Shown: piece after piece, positions 1 through 7,690 of the stretch
Layout of the letters: every line of letters starts with the position of its first letter
Numbering within the stretch: the stretch's first letter is position 1
NCBI GenBank assembly: GCA_964652155.1
Contig: CAZZBK010000160.1
Location: 1-11,573, forward strand
Reading direction: 5' to 3'
DNA: 11,573 nt
From: CAZZBK01 sp964652155
Lineage (GTDB): Bacteria; Planctomycetota; Planctomycetia; Pirellulales; PNKZ01
Position numbers and translations under genes: made by a program
The notes under the pieces: model-generated
Told to the model about the DNA's origin: nothing
Database searches by the model: none
The model's input: the letters and a program-made list of their open reading frames with translations, nothing else

Positions 1-25
1 ATCACGAGAGCGAACACGGGACTGC

Positions 26-319
26 TCACCAAAAAGGCACATACGGGACGCCTTTCTGCAAAGTCAACCACGACGTGTAGAAGGTTAGCGCCCACAGATG
101 CTTTAGGAGCCGTTCCACCAGGTTCCATGCGTTTGCGCCCGCTGCGGTTGCGAGAGCCACAAGAAATGCCTGCCTTGCCTTGCGATAGTCCTTCCAGTGT
201 CGCAGCCATCTTCGGCTCCCTTGTGACCCCCGATTAACGGAGATTTCACGATTTACGCCTGGCCGTGGTTGAGGGCGCTTCTGCGCACCACCCCCACGGT
301 TGCTGGCTCGCCGGACCAT
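26..319 (-). CDS. Hypothetical small basic protein (97 aa)
   Basis: I do not recognise this protein. It has a very basic, Gly/Arg-rich N-terminus (about residues 1-45), then a more hydrophobic amphipathic C-terminal half rich in Leu, Ala and Trp, ending in VPYVPFW. The ATG at 319 follows a GGGAG ribosome site with 6 nt between, and that site sits right behind an 8-bp perfect stem-loop. It would be the next gene after the SGNH protein, separated by 142 nt. The C-terminal hydrophobic part could suggest membrane contact, but no clean transmembrane helix stands out, so I do not call a holin. A competing frame (69 codons from 462) overlaps its first 67 nt. The good ribosome site and the protein-like composition favour this frame. 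Confidence 0.42.
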   Translation of the reverse strand: MVRRASNRGGGAQKRPQPRPGVNREISVNRGSQGSRRWLRHWKDYRKARQAFLVALATAAGANAWNLVERLLKHLWALTFYTSWLTLQKGVPYVPFW

Positions 320-462
320 CGTTTCTCCCGCCCTGGATTCTTCCAGGGCTTGGGTAACACCGCAGGACCCAATCCCGGGTGCCGAATCGGGCTATGCCAT
401 TTTCCAAAAATTCGCAAGCGATCAGGGGCGGCCTCACCTTCGCACGTGACCGCCCCGATCAT
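253..462 (-). CDS. Possible coupled small ORF (69 aa), alternative to the 97-aa frame
   Basis: This ORF starts with an ATG that overlaps the stop codon of the SGNH gene (TGATG), with GTGAGGG as a possible ribosome site, so translational coupling is possible. The product is Pro/Gly/Arg-rich without a recognisable domain. Third-position GC looks weaker than in neighbouring genes. The frame runs through a 16-nt repeat and a stem-loop that look regulatory. It overlaps the start of the 97-aa ORF in another frame. I consider it less likely to be real than that ORF. Confidence 0.2.
   Translation of the reverse strand: MIGAVTCEGEAAPDRLRIFGKWHSPIRHPGLGPAVLPKPWKNPGREKRWSGEPATVGVVRRSALNHGQA
325..372 (-). 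promoter_or_regulatory. Tandem stem-loops and Shine-Dalgarno before the gene at 319
   Basis: Read on the minus strand, there is a 6-bp stem (TTGGGT with ACCCAA, 350-355 and 367-372, 11-nt loop). Next comes an 8-bp perfect stem (GCCCTGGA with TCCAGGGC, 330-337 and 342-349, 4-nt loop). Then GGGAG (325-329) leads to the ATG at 319. There is no T-tract behind either stem in either direction, so an intrinsic terminator is unlikely. A leader structure controlling translation or RNA stability fits better. The order stem-loop, CCTGG/CCAGG pair, purine-rich ribosome site and start resembles the three plus-strand modules at 9536, 9846 and 10701, but the similarity is loose. Confidence 0.45.
400..415 (-). 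repeat. 16-nt AT-rich motif, copy 1
   Basis: The minus-strand sequence GCGAATTTTTGGAAAA also occurs exactly at 7493-7508 in the same orientation. This copy ends 80 nt before the ATG at 319. The other ends 71 nt before the terminase ATG. In both copies a TGG and then TAGC follow within a few bases. An exact AT-rich 16-mer repeated twice in high-GC DNA is unlikely to be chance. A promoter or activator site is my inference. Confidence 0.5.
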
Positions 463-3400
463 CACTGGACCCTCACCAGCCTTGTGCCGGCCCGGCGATA
501 GGTCAGGGTGCCGTTCGCCGCCAGCGTGGTTGCCGTCGCTCCCGTCATGGTCAGCCCAGACGGTGGATTAACCGTCAGAGACGTGATCTGCTGCGTGCTC
601 ATGATTTGCACCATCTGGTTCTCCGCGATCGATCCCGCGAACGTCACAGTGCCAGTCGCCAGTGTCCCTGCCGGCGTAAACACCGTCAGCGTCTGACCAG
701 GCGGAACCACATAGGTAAACCCGGTCGTCGGAGTGGAAACCGCGGACGCCTGCCCACCAGTGTCGAGCGACCAGCCGATATCATGCAGGACTCGATCCTG
801 CATCGCCGCTTCCAGTGTGCTTGGATGCACATTGTTCCCGCCTGCCCATCGCCCAGCGCCGCCAGGCGTGCGCCCCCACATCTCCGCATCGGAGAGATAC
901 GGGGAATAGGGCGTGCCGTTTTCCGGGCGGCCATGGGTGATACGCGGCACATTCGTCCCTGACGTGTTCCCAAGGCGCCAGGACGTGATCGCCGCGAACG
1001 TGACGGTCGGCGTGTGGTACCCGCCAAAGATCACCGCAGGTGCGTAAAAAATCGGCCCGCACGAAAAGCAGGTCCCGTCATACAGGCTGATCATGTTGCC
1101 TTGACGGGTGAACAGGAATGCCGAGTCGCAGAAGGTGGTGACGACCGAACAGCGTGCCAGCACACCCGTGTTGAAGGTCGGAACGATGTCCCAATAGAAC
1201 CGGAATGCCTTCGACACGCTTGTGAAGTTGGTGATGATGGCATCAGCCAAGGTAATCACCGTTCCAGCCTGGTTGATGGCGGTGATCGTCGTGGTGTGGG
1301 TTGCACCAGCAGTGCCAGCGCCAGGGATATCGATCGAGAACCCCTTGTACGCCATGTTCACGCAAGCCGTGGCACACGTAACCGTGGTCCCAGATCCTGT
1401 CGCCGTCACCGTCGATGTCACGTCGAAGGCCGACACCTTCACCGTGTAGTTGCCGCCCGAATACCCCAGCGTCAGCGCACCACCCGTCATGGGCAGGTCC
1501 AGGCCGTCGACACCCGCAGTGCTGGCCGGCGTGCCAGAAGCCCCGGCCCCCAGCGTGAACGTGACCGTCTGTCCAGACCACCACGCAGCGGCATCGGCAG
1601 CCGTTCGGCGGGCCGATGTGATCGTGATCCCATAGTCCATGGTCGGCGCCGGCCAGGTATAGGATGTGGTGGTGATGGTCGGCCCGCCATTGGGCTGCGC
1701 TGTCGGGTAGACGTAATCCGCCCGCTCCGGGATCAGGTCCATGGTCGAGAACCCGTAGTTCGCCAGTTCGCGAGCCCGGGCCATGTCGATCAGGCCGGGA
1801 CACCCACCATTCGCCAGGACGAATGCGCACGTCACCGACACCGACCGCAGGAAATCGGCGGTATAGCGCCGAGCATCGGGCGTGGTGTAACCGCCAGGAA
1901 CCGCCTGCCCTGGTCCGCCTTCCGTGACCAGAATCACGTCCGGGTTGAAGCCGCAAGCAGTGCGCCACGTCGTGCCCTGCGTGGTGTCGAAGAACGATTT
2001 CATCGCGCTGGGCAGGAAGTTGTAGCCGTCGTTGAACCCCCACTTGACCACGAGAACATGCGGGCACGCCGCCTGGACGAAGGTGTAATACTGGTTCGAC
2101 GTTGGCGTGTACCATGTCGGCAGGGATGCCGGCGACACGTTCGGTATGCCGACACCAAACCCTTGATCTGGGCCGGTCGGATCGAATGCCGCCCAGTTCG
2201 TGCCACCGATCGCAAAGTTGTTCGTGCAGTCAACCGCTCGGCCGGGGTTATCCGCGCGGATCGCAGCGCACAGTACGTCCGGGAAACCCGTCCGAGACAG
2301 GTCGTTGTAGATCGCCGTGCCTTGGCTGTCTCCCAGCACCGCAACCTTGATGGTCCCGATCGCCCCGCGGGATGTCCTCAGATGCTTGCCGGGGTCGATC
2401 GTGTTGCCGGGCCAAGGCGTCGGCGGCGGGTTGATGCAATTCCGCGCCACCGCTTTGCCGAGTTTCAACGACCGAGGCAGATACACCTCACCGGGACCGC
2501 ACCAGACCACGGCAGCACCGGTCTCAAAGTCCGCCGCCGTCGCCGTCGGGAGAAAGTAGGCCTTGTCGGGCGGGATGTAGAAATAGCGCTGGCCAGCCGC
2601 CACCGCAGTTGCCGTCGCCGCGAAGAACCGCGTCGTGTCGTTGGGTCCTATCGTCAACTCGGCCATCGTCTTGGACGCCTTGGCTCCGCCCGTGTTGTTC
2701 GCCGCCAGCACCACATGCAGCGGATCGACATAGGCCGAGATGGTCGTGACCAGATTGCCGATGCTTGTGCCGTTCAGAAGCTCGATCGACAGGCCAACGT
2801 CATTGGGGCTGAAAACAATCGGCCCCCAATGCAGCCAGCCGGACCCGCCCGCCACGGTACACGTCGGCGCGTCGCGCAGCGTCGCCGTGGTGGCGGTCGG
2901 AAGCGCCGTAATCACGGTTGCCAGAGGCAGGTTACAGGCAGCGCCACGAGCGTTCGGAATCGAGATTTCGGTGTAGTAGAACGCCCCAGGCCCGACCTCG
3001 CTGTAGTCATGCGCTGCGAACATCCCGGACGGCACGGTCAGCGTCCGAGACCCCGCCGTGAACGAAATGGCCGCCGATGAGAAATATCTGGCCGCGTTGG
3101 GCGTGGTCCGGTTGGCACTGTCGATGGTGGTATTCAGCCCACCCTGAGGACCAAGGGCGAGCGTCGCCACGCCGTTGAACGTGGTCCCAGCCGTCGCCCC
3201 ATTCAACACAATCGTCTGGCTTGCCCCAGCGGCCGAAATCGAGGTGAGGTTCCCCGTCAGAATGCCACTCGCAGCGCCGCATCCCGGAATCTTGATCTGA
3301 TAGGTCGTGCCCACGCTGAAAATGGCCACATCAGGGATCACCCCTGGCGTCAGCGTCACCGTGCCAGACCCGGATGTGCAGGATACCGTCGCCTCGATGA

Positions 3401-3647
3401 AGAACGTCGGTTGCAACTCCAGATCGTCCGACGCATCCAGCATGCGGATCATAACGCCGTGGCGCCGTGCCGTGCCGGCTGCCCCGCCGTCATTCGCGGT
3501 CATGTAGCTCGGCATGCTGTCGATGAACTTCCGCCCCTCGATGCCAGGCTGCGGCGGGGGAGTGATTGGCGCCAGAACCTGCGCGGCCGCACCCCAGGCC
3601 AGCCCAACGGCCAGCCCAAAGCCGGCAATAATCCGTCTCATCGTCAT
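462..3647 (-). CDS. Exported SGNH/GDSL-hydrolase fibre-like protein (1061 aa)
   Basis: The N-terminus looks like a signal peptide: MTMRR, a hydrophobic stretch, and a likely AAA/QV cut near residue 22. Residues about 36-425 are Thr/Ser/Gly-rich beta-type sequence as in phage fibres. The SGNH core follows: block I GDSQ (Ser441), block II IGGTNW (Gly481/482), block III GFND (Gly537, Asn539) and block V NNVHPS (His941). The usual catalytic Asp three residues before the His is Asn938. About 400 residues separate blocks III and V, including a beta-rich Thr/Gly insert (about 665-890). Residues about 985-1061 resemble a C-terminal beta domain of phage fibre proteins. Known family members are serine esterases that often deacetylate polysaccharides. 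I chose the ATG at 3647 because it follows GGTGAG and the hydrophobic leader; the upstream extension is an Arg-rich shadow of the preceding gene. Substrate and virion location are not known. Confidence 0.82.
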   Translation of the reverse strand: MTMRRIIAGFGLAVGLAWGAAAQVLAPITPPPQPGIEGRKFIDSMPSYMTANDGGAAGTARRHGVMIRMLDASDDLELQPTFFIEATVSCTSGSGTVTLTPGVIPDVAIFSVGTTYQIKIPGCGAASGILTGNLTSISAAGASQTIVLNGATAGTTFNGVATLALGPQGGLNTTIDSANRTTPNAARYFSSAAISFTAGSRTLTVPSGMFAAHDYSEVGPGAFYYTEISIPNARGAACNLPLATVITALPTATTATLRDAPTCTVAGGSGWLHWGPIVFSPNDVGLSIELLNGTSIGNLVTTISAYVDPLHVVLAANNTGGAKASKTMAELTIGPNDTTRFFAATATAVAAGQRYFYIPPDKAYFLPTATAADFETGAAVVWCGPGEVYLPRSLKLGKAVARNCINPPPTPWPGNTIDPGKHLRTSRGAIGTIKVAVLGDSQGTAIYNDLSRTGFPDVLCAAIRADNPGRAVDCTNNFAIGGTNWAAFDPTGPDQGFGVGIPNVSPASLPTWYTPTSNQYYTFVQAACPHVLVVKWGFNDGYNFLPSAMKSFFDTTQGTTWRTACGFNPDVILVTEGGPGQAVPGGYTTPDARRYTADFLRSVSVTCAFVLANGGCPGLIDMARARELANYGFSTMDLIPERADYVYPTAQPNGGPTITTTSYTWPAPTMDYGITITSARRTAADAAAWWSGQTVTFTLGAGASGTPASTAGVDGLDLPMTGGALTLGYSGGNYTVKVSAFDVTSTVTATGSGTTVTCATACVNMAYKGFSIDIPGAGTAGATHTTTITAINQAGTVITLADAIITNFTSVSKAFRFYWDIVPTFNTGVLARCSVVTTFCDSAFLFTRQGNMISLYDGTCFSCGPIFYAPAVIFGGYHTPTVTFAAITSWRLGNTSGTNVPRITHGRPENGTPYSPYLSDAEMWGRTPGGAGRWAGGNNVHPSTLEAAMQDRVLHDIGWSLDTGGQASAVSTPTTGFTYVVPPGQTLTVFTPAGTLATGTVTFAGSIAENQMVQIMSTQQITSLTVNPPSGLTMTGATATTLAANGTLTYRRAGTRLVRVQ

Positions 3648-3654
3648 GCTGATC

Positions 3655-3993
3655 TCACCACTTCTGCGCGTTGAACTTGTGTCCCGTGGTCGCGCCGTAG
3701 ATCGACACGGACCCGAACGAGGGCGGCGGGCACGGCCACGCGACACCGGGCAAGATCTCCATCGCCGTTCCACTGGTCGGCGATGCAGCCGCGCCCGTGA
3801 AGTCGATCCACAGGCTCTCCGCCGTCGCGATGCCCTGCGCCGCAGCCGTCTGCGGGTTCTGCACAAAGCATCCTCGCGACACCTGACCAGCCGCCCAAAG
3901 CTGCTGCGCCGCACCACCTGTCGTGATTGTCTGCGCCCAAGCCGAAGGGCTGGCCATCACCATCAGCAAGCCAGCCACCAACAACCGCTTCAT
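3655..3993 (-). CDS. Small signal-peptide protein with phage beta-domain look (112 aa)
   Basis: The N-terminus MKRLLVAGLLMVMASPSAWA is a clear Sec signal peptide: two basic residues, a hydrophobic core and an AWA cleavage site before Gln21. The mature part has two Cys in CFVQ and WPCPP contexts and a pattern (QNP, then WIDFTGAAA, then LPGVAWPCPP, then GSVSIYGATTGHKF) that I associate with small beta-sandwich phage structural or decoration proteins; I cannot confirm the family here. The ATG at 3993 follows GGAAGGGGA. A longer start at 4035 would overlap the portal gene and bury the signal peptide, so I rejected it. It begins 16 nt after the portal stop, and its stop lies 7 nt before the SGNH gene, so the three are probably one operon. 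Confidence 0.75.
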   Translation of the reverse strand: MKRLLVAGLLMVMASPSAWAQTITTGGAAQQLWAAGQVSRGCFVQNPQTAAAQGIATAESLWIDFTGAAASPTSGTAMEILPGVAWPCPPPSFGSVSIYGATTGHKFNAQKW

Positions 3994-4009
3994 GATATTC
4001 CCCTTCCAA

Positions 4010-5770
4010 TCACCCGGCGGGCAATGACCCGCCATCAGGTCCAGTCATCGAACCACCAGGCCCAGGCCCGGTGCCAGCCGAAGCCGGATCATCACGTGCC
4101 GGCACACCCGCCGCGGCCATCTGCTCACGCAGCGCCGCGATCTGTGCGCGCAACTCCTCCTTCCGACCGATCGACGACGCATCAATGATGAACTCGTCCG
4201 GCATCGGAATGCCAGCGGCCTTCATCTCCAGCAATTCATGGAACTGGCCAGCCAGGAAGCTCTCGGTCAGCGATGTCTCGTCGACCCGGACCGCATACCG
4301 GCCCAGCGACAGGTCATTCACGATCCCAGCCGCCGTCCTCTGGTTGATCTCAACCTGCATCGGGTTCCCGCCCGACCCGATCACCCGGATAATCCGCGGC
4401 TCGGTCATGAACCCCTGGATCAGTTCCAGCTTCCGCGCCGCCAGCATGCGAATCGTGCGGTGGTAGTTCGACATGAACCCCTCCAGCCCGATCACCGTGC
4501 CCTGCTGGCGGGCGAGCACTGTCCGCCCCGAAATGTTCGACTTGTCGTCCTGCCCCAGCGCAGACGGGTTGATGCCGGCGATCTCCATCAGATCGTCCTT
4601 CGCCTCAGCCTCAAGCTGCGCNNNNNNNNNNNNNNNNNNNNNNNNNNNNNNNNNNNNNNNNNNNNNNNNNNNNNNNNNNNNNNNNNNNNNNNNNNNNNNN
4701 NNNNNNNNNNNNNNNNNNNNNGACCACTCATCGAACACCACCACATCCGCGACCATGTGCGTCCACCGCAGCCGGCGCGTCATCTTCTTCTGAACCACCA
4801 GCGGCACCCGGTTCTCCGCCGCCCACAGCATCACACGCTCGATCTTCTGCCGATCCCACGCGTCCGGCACCGCTTTCTGATCCCCGGTCTCCATGTCCAC
4901 GAAAAACCACCGATCGGTCATCACCCAATGCTCGATGTCCAGCAGACGGACCACCTTCCGCTGCTTGTCGACCCAATCGAAGATCTGATCCGTGAACGTG
5001 CCCCAGACCCCACGGTCATACTGATCACCGCCGAAATTCCGCCAGGGCGTGATCTCGGGCATGTCCAGCCCATACCCCACCGGCAGCAGCCCACCACCAC
5101 CCCGACCGCCCAGCAATGGCGAAACCCAATGCTCGGCCTCCTCGCCGTAATGGCACCGGACCTCCTCGGTCGACACCCAACGCGACTTGATCAGGTAGTT
5201 CCCCTCGTTCGGGTCATACGAAAATGCATCCGGGTCATGATACACCGAGAACGGGTCAACCGCCCGGACACGAGGCTCGCCCAACGCATTCTTGGAAAAA
5301 TCGATCCGGGACTCGAAATACCCCCGCCCCGTCAGCAGCCCATCCAGAAACACCTCACTCGACACGAACGACACATCATTCCGCTCGTCGATGTATTTCC
5401 CGACCGCAGTCAGCGCCGCCGCAATCTCCGCAGTCCCGCTCCCATCATGCCCAGGCAGATACCCGCCCTCGGTCCGCGTGTTGATGTGATACCCCAGCAC
5501 CAGGTTCACCAACGGCAGAATCCCGTTGATCGTCAGCGAAGGCCGCCCCTCGTCCCTCAGCTTCCGCAGATCATCCGCCGTCCACTGACGCCCCTCGAAA
5601 TAGTCGACACACTGCGTCGCTATCTTCGCCCATTCCTCCATCCCAGCCTGCGCACGCATCATCCGACCCGCATGCAGCAACACCGCCTCCGTGTTCTGCC
5701 GGGGCAACGGACGCGCCGTCAGGTCGAACATCCGAGAGGAACCAGCAGAACCCATCATGTCGAGCGGCAT
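4010..5770 (-). CDS. Portal protein, P22 gp1-like (sequence interrupted by N gap)
   Basis: The portal forms the ring at one capsid vertex through which the terminase packages DNA. The N-terminal part has the pattern of P22-like portals: CVDYFEGRQW at residues 54-63, then a GRPSLTINGILPLVN segment (76-90) and GYHINTRT. Residues 172-181 read DPFSVYHDPD. After the gap come an EIAGINPSALG-type segment, a SGRTVLARQQ segment and the helical stretch of the portal stem and crown. The C-terminus is a Gly/Pro-rich tail (about 550-586). The ATG at 5770 lies 1 nt after the terminase stop, indicating tight coupling. The frame is open on both sides of a 100-N gap after residue 349. Since P22 portal is about 725 residues and this reads as 586, the true protein is probably longer. 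The coordinates hold only if the gap really keeps frame. Confidence 0.86.
   Translation of the reverse strand: MPLDMMGSAGSSRMFDLTARPLPRQNTEAVLLHAGRMMRAQAGMEEWAKIATQCVDYFEGRQWTADDLRKLRDEGRPSLTINGILPLVNLVLGYHINTRTEGGYLPGHDGSGTAEIAAALTAVGKYIDERNDVSFVSSEVFLDGLLTGRGYFESRIDFSKNALGEPRVRAVDPFSVYHDPDAFSYDPNEGNYLIKSRWVSTEEVRCHYGEEAEHWVSPLLGGRGGGGLLPVGYGLDMPEITPWRNFGGDQYDRGVWGTFTDQIFDWVDKQRKVVRLLDIEHWVMTDRWFFVDMETGDQKAVPDAWDRQKIERVMLWAAENRVPLVVQKKMTRRLRWTHMVADVVVFDEWXXXXXXXXXXXXXXXXXXXXXXXXXXXXXXXXXXAQLEAEAKDDLMEIAGINPSALGQDDKSNISGRTVLARQQGTVIGLEGFMSNYHRTIRMLAARKLELIQGFMTEPRIIRVIGSGGNPMQVEINQRTAAGIVNDLSLGRYAVRVDETSLTESFLAGQFHELLEMKAAGIPMPDEFIIDASSIGRKEELRAQIAALREQMAAAGVPARDDPASAGTGPGPGGSMTGPDGGSLPAG
4622..4721. 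other. Assembly gap of exactly 100 N inside the portal gene
   Basis: There are exactly 100 undetermined bases. A round 100 is a common placeholder for a gap of unknown length, so the true length is probably not 100. The missing part falls in the conserved centre of the portal, between the FDEW segment and the EIAGINP segment. Confidence 0.98.
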
Positions 5771-5771
5771 G

Positions 5772-7421
5772 TCACATGCTCATCCAGGTTGTTCCGTCGC
5801 CACCATCACGCCAACCACGCGATTCACGCAACTTTCGCGCAATCCGCTCCGCCTCAGCCTCCCGGCGCCTCGATGGCGCCACAGGCATGAAAAACGTCTG
5901 CACAAAAGCATCCCCACTGTCCGGCGACCGAAGCCCACGCATCCGCATGTCCTCCTTCGACTCCAGCAACATCCGCTCCCCACGCGACGCATAACTATAC
6001 TCAGGCGCACTCAGATCGCTGATCAACTCCTGATCCGCCAGCAACGACCCGCCAGCCTTCAACCACTCGTGCGCCCCACGGTCCCACATCTCCGCACGCC
6101 GGTTGAAATACTTCCGATCGTCCACCGCCGCGATCCCACTCTGAACCTCGACCGCCTCATACTTCAGGTCAACCAACGTGTCATACGCCGACGCACCTAC
6201 CCCCACAGCATCGACAAACACAACGTCCGGTTTCAACCCGTTGATCCACTCAGCTACCCGATACGCCAACTGCGGACCATTCAACCCATGATACTTCGCC
6301 AGTATCAGCCCCGTCTTCCCAACCCTCAACGCCAGAACACTCTTGTCAGGCCCAAACCTCGCCGCATCCAACGACAATATCCAAGGCGTCTCCACCTCCT
6401 CCAAAAACTCAAACCGCCTCACCGCCTCCGGACCATCCTCCAACGCCCTCGTGATCTTCTCCCGGCCATACCGCCGATCAAACTCCATCACCGCACGCTG
6501 AACCAGATCCTCCGAAATCAACTGCCTGTTCGAATACCGCGGGAACAAACCCCTCACACGAACCCGGACAATGTCCGAATCCTCCCCGTAATCCTCCACC
6601 ATCTGCAACAACTGCTGCTTGTTCGTCGCAGCCTTCGCCTCGCGGCTGTCCACCTCCATCGTATCCCAACGATGCGCGAACTTCCTCCAGCACTCCCGAA
6701 AACGACCCGTGTTCCGCGTGGGATTCCCAAACACCATCCACACCACACCAGAAGTCGTCAAAGCACCCTCCGCAACCTCCCAAATCGAATCATCGATCGC
6801 ACTCGCCTCATCGAAAATCATCAAAACATCGTCCCCGTGCGCACCCGCAAACGCTTCCGATCTCTCCTTCGTCCAAGGAACCGCACTCGCACGCCACGTC
6901 GTCCGCCGACCCTTCATGTAAAATTGCCGGTCCCGATGCACGAACCAGCTCTCGTTGATCGCCCGGCCATGCCACAGCGCCAACTCCCTCCAAGTCTTCT
7001 CCTCCAGCTGCGGCGCCGTGTTCGCCGTCACAACCACAAACGGATTGACCCGCGTCGACATAAACCAAAGCACCACCCAAGCCGTCAGCGCACTCTTGCC
7101 CGTCCCATGCCCCGTCGCCGTCGCAGCCTGATACGCCCCCAACTTCTCCGACCCAGGCACCCAAGGCCGCCTCGCCCTTACCGCCTCCCCCAACCGCCTT
7201 AACCTCTCCTCCTGCCACACGTCCGGACCATCCTTGTCCGCCAACGCCGTCCCAGCCTGACCCCATGGGAAAATGAACCGCACAAAACCCAACGGATCAT
7301 CCCGGAAAGCCATCACAGCCTCCAGCAACTCAGGCGACGCACTCCGCGGGTCAACATCCGTCATCAACGGGCGACCACCACGACGCGTCGTCTCCGAAAC
7401 TTCCACAGAACCAACAGACAT
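5772..7421 (-). CDS. Terminase large subunit (549 aa)
   Basis: This is the ATP-driven DNA-packaging motor with a nuclease domain that cuts concatemers. Counting from the ATG at 7421, the Walker A motif is GHGTGKS (104-110). The Walker B motif is LMIFDEA (200-206) with the catalytic Glu205. The coupling motif is GNPTRNTGRF (232-241). The nuclease acidic residues are Asp352 (LSLDAARFG), Asp404 (VFVDAVGVGAS) and Asp504 or Asp501 (SPDSGDAF). Length and domain order fit a complete large terminase. The start is uncertain: the frame stays open to a TTG at 7475, and a further in-frame ATG lies at 7364. I chose 7421 as the first ATG, with a G-rich but weak ribosome site (GGGTGGGG). The stop is 1 nt before the portal start. 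The conserved core starts well inside, so function does not depend on the start choice. Confidence 0.93.
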   Translation of the reverse strand: MSVGSVEVSETTRRGGRPLMTDVDPRSASPELLEAVMAFRDDPLGFVRFIFPWGQAGTALADKDGPDVWQEERLRRLGEAVRARRPWVPGSEKLGAYQAATATGHGTGKSALTAWVVLWFMSTRVNPFVVVTANTAPQLEEKTWRELALWHGRAINESWFVHRDRQFYMKGRRTTWRASAVPWTKERSEAFAGAHGDDVLMIFDEASAIDDSIWEVAEGALTTSGVVWMVFGNPTRNTGRFRECWRKFAHRWDTMEVDSREAKAATNKQQLLQMVEDYGEDSDIVRVRVRGLFPRYSNRQLISEDLVQRAVMEFDRRYGREKITRALEDGPEAVRRFEFLEEVETPWILSLDAARFGPDKSVLALRVGKTGLILAKYHGLNGPQLAYRVAEWINGLKPDVVFVDAVGVGASAYDTLVDLKYEAVEVQSGIAAVDDRKYFNRRAEMWDRGAHEWLKAGGSLLADQELISDLSAPEYSYASRGERMLLESKEDMRMRGLRSPDSGDAFVQTFFMPVAPSRRREAEAERIARKLRESRGWRDGGDGTTWMSM

Positions 7422-7437
7422 CACACCACCCCACCCG

Positions 7438-7530
7438 TCAGGAATATTTCTCGGAATATCCGACACCAACACCAATACCTACAGCTACCAATTTTTCCAA
7501 AAATTCGCGGGGGGGGTATGTTGTGCCCAT
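7438..7530 (-). CDS. Possible 30-aa leader ORF upstream of the terminase gene
   Basis: An ATG at 7530, with a G-rich GAGGGGGTGG stretch ahead, opens a 30-codon frame containing REFLEKLVAVGIGVGVG and ending 16 nt before the terminase ATG. It could be a small protein, a leader peptide, or the displaced end of the upstream gene, because two G8 runs nearby make reading-frame errors possible. It overlaps the 16-nt repeat. No family is recognised. Confidence 0.22.
   Translation of the reverse strand: MGTTYPPREFLEKLVAVGIGVGVGYSEKYS
7490..7508 (-). repeat. 16-nt AT-rich motif, copy 2, within a perfect AT palindrome
   Basis: Positions 7493-7508 repeat exactly the 16-mer at 400-415. Here it is part of a perfect palindrome, AATTTTT-CC-AAAAATT (7490-7505). 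It lies about 70 nt ahead of the terminase ATG. On the minus strand, TTGGAA within it is followed after 17 nt by TATTGG, a weak sigma70-like pair. A regulator site or promoter for the packaging genes is plausible but inferred. The 269-nt stretch 7422-7690 otherwise holds only two G8 runs and the 30-codon ORF. Confidence 0.45.
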
Positions 7531-7690
7531 GGCCACCCACCCCCTCGAAGGTATGCCGGGGGGGGTGCCCGGCCCTTCCGTCGCGGGCGCCGCGCATGGC
7601 GTCGCGCGTTCCGCTTCCTCTCGCATCGCCCAGCCCGACGCCTCGATCCTGCCCCTGGCCTGATCGGGCACGGGCCTTGTCACCCCACCG

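Noticed and set aside
1014..3080. 688-codon open frame on the plus strand, Arg-rich
   Set aside because: It lies wholly antisense to the SGNH gene, its product is Arg/His/Pro-rich without domains, and long antisense frames are common in GC-rich genes. The minus-strand product has clear motifs.
3648..3917. N-terminal extension of the SGNH protein by 90 residues
   Set aside because: The extra part is Arg-rich and out of frame with the 112-aa gene it overlaps. The ATG at 3647 has a ribosome site and a signal peptide right after it.
4238..5890. 550-codon open frame on the plus strand
   Set aside because: Antisense to the portal gene and kept open across the N gap. Composition is dominated by Arg, Pro and His as expected for a shadow frame.
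5691..7202. 503-codon open frame on the plus strand
   Set aside because: Antisense to the terminase gene, which has all its catalytic motifs on the minus strand.
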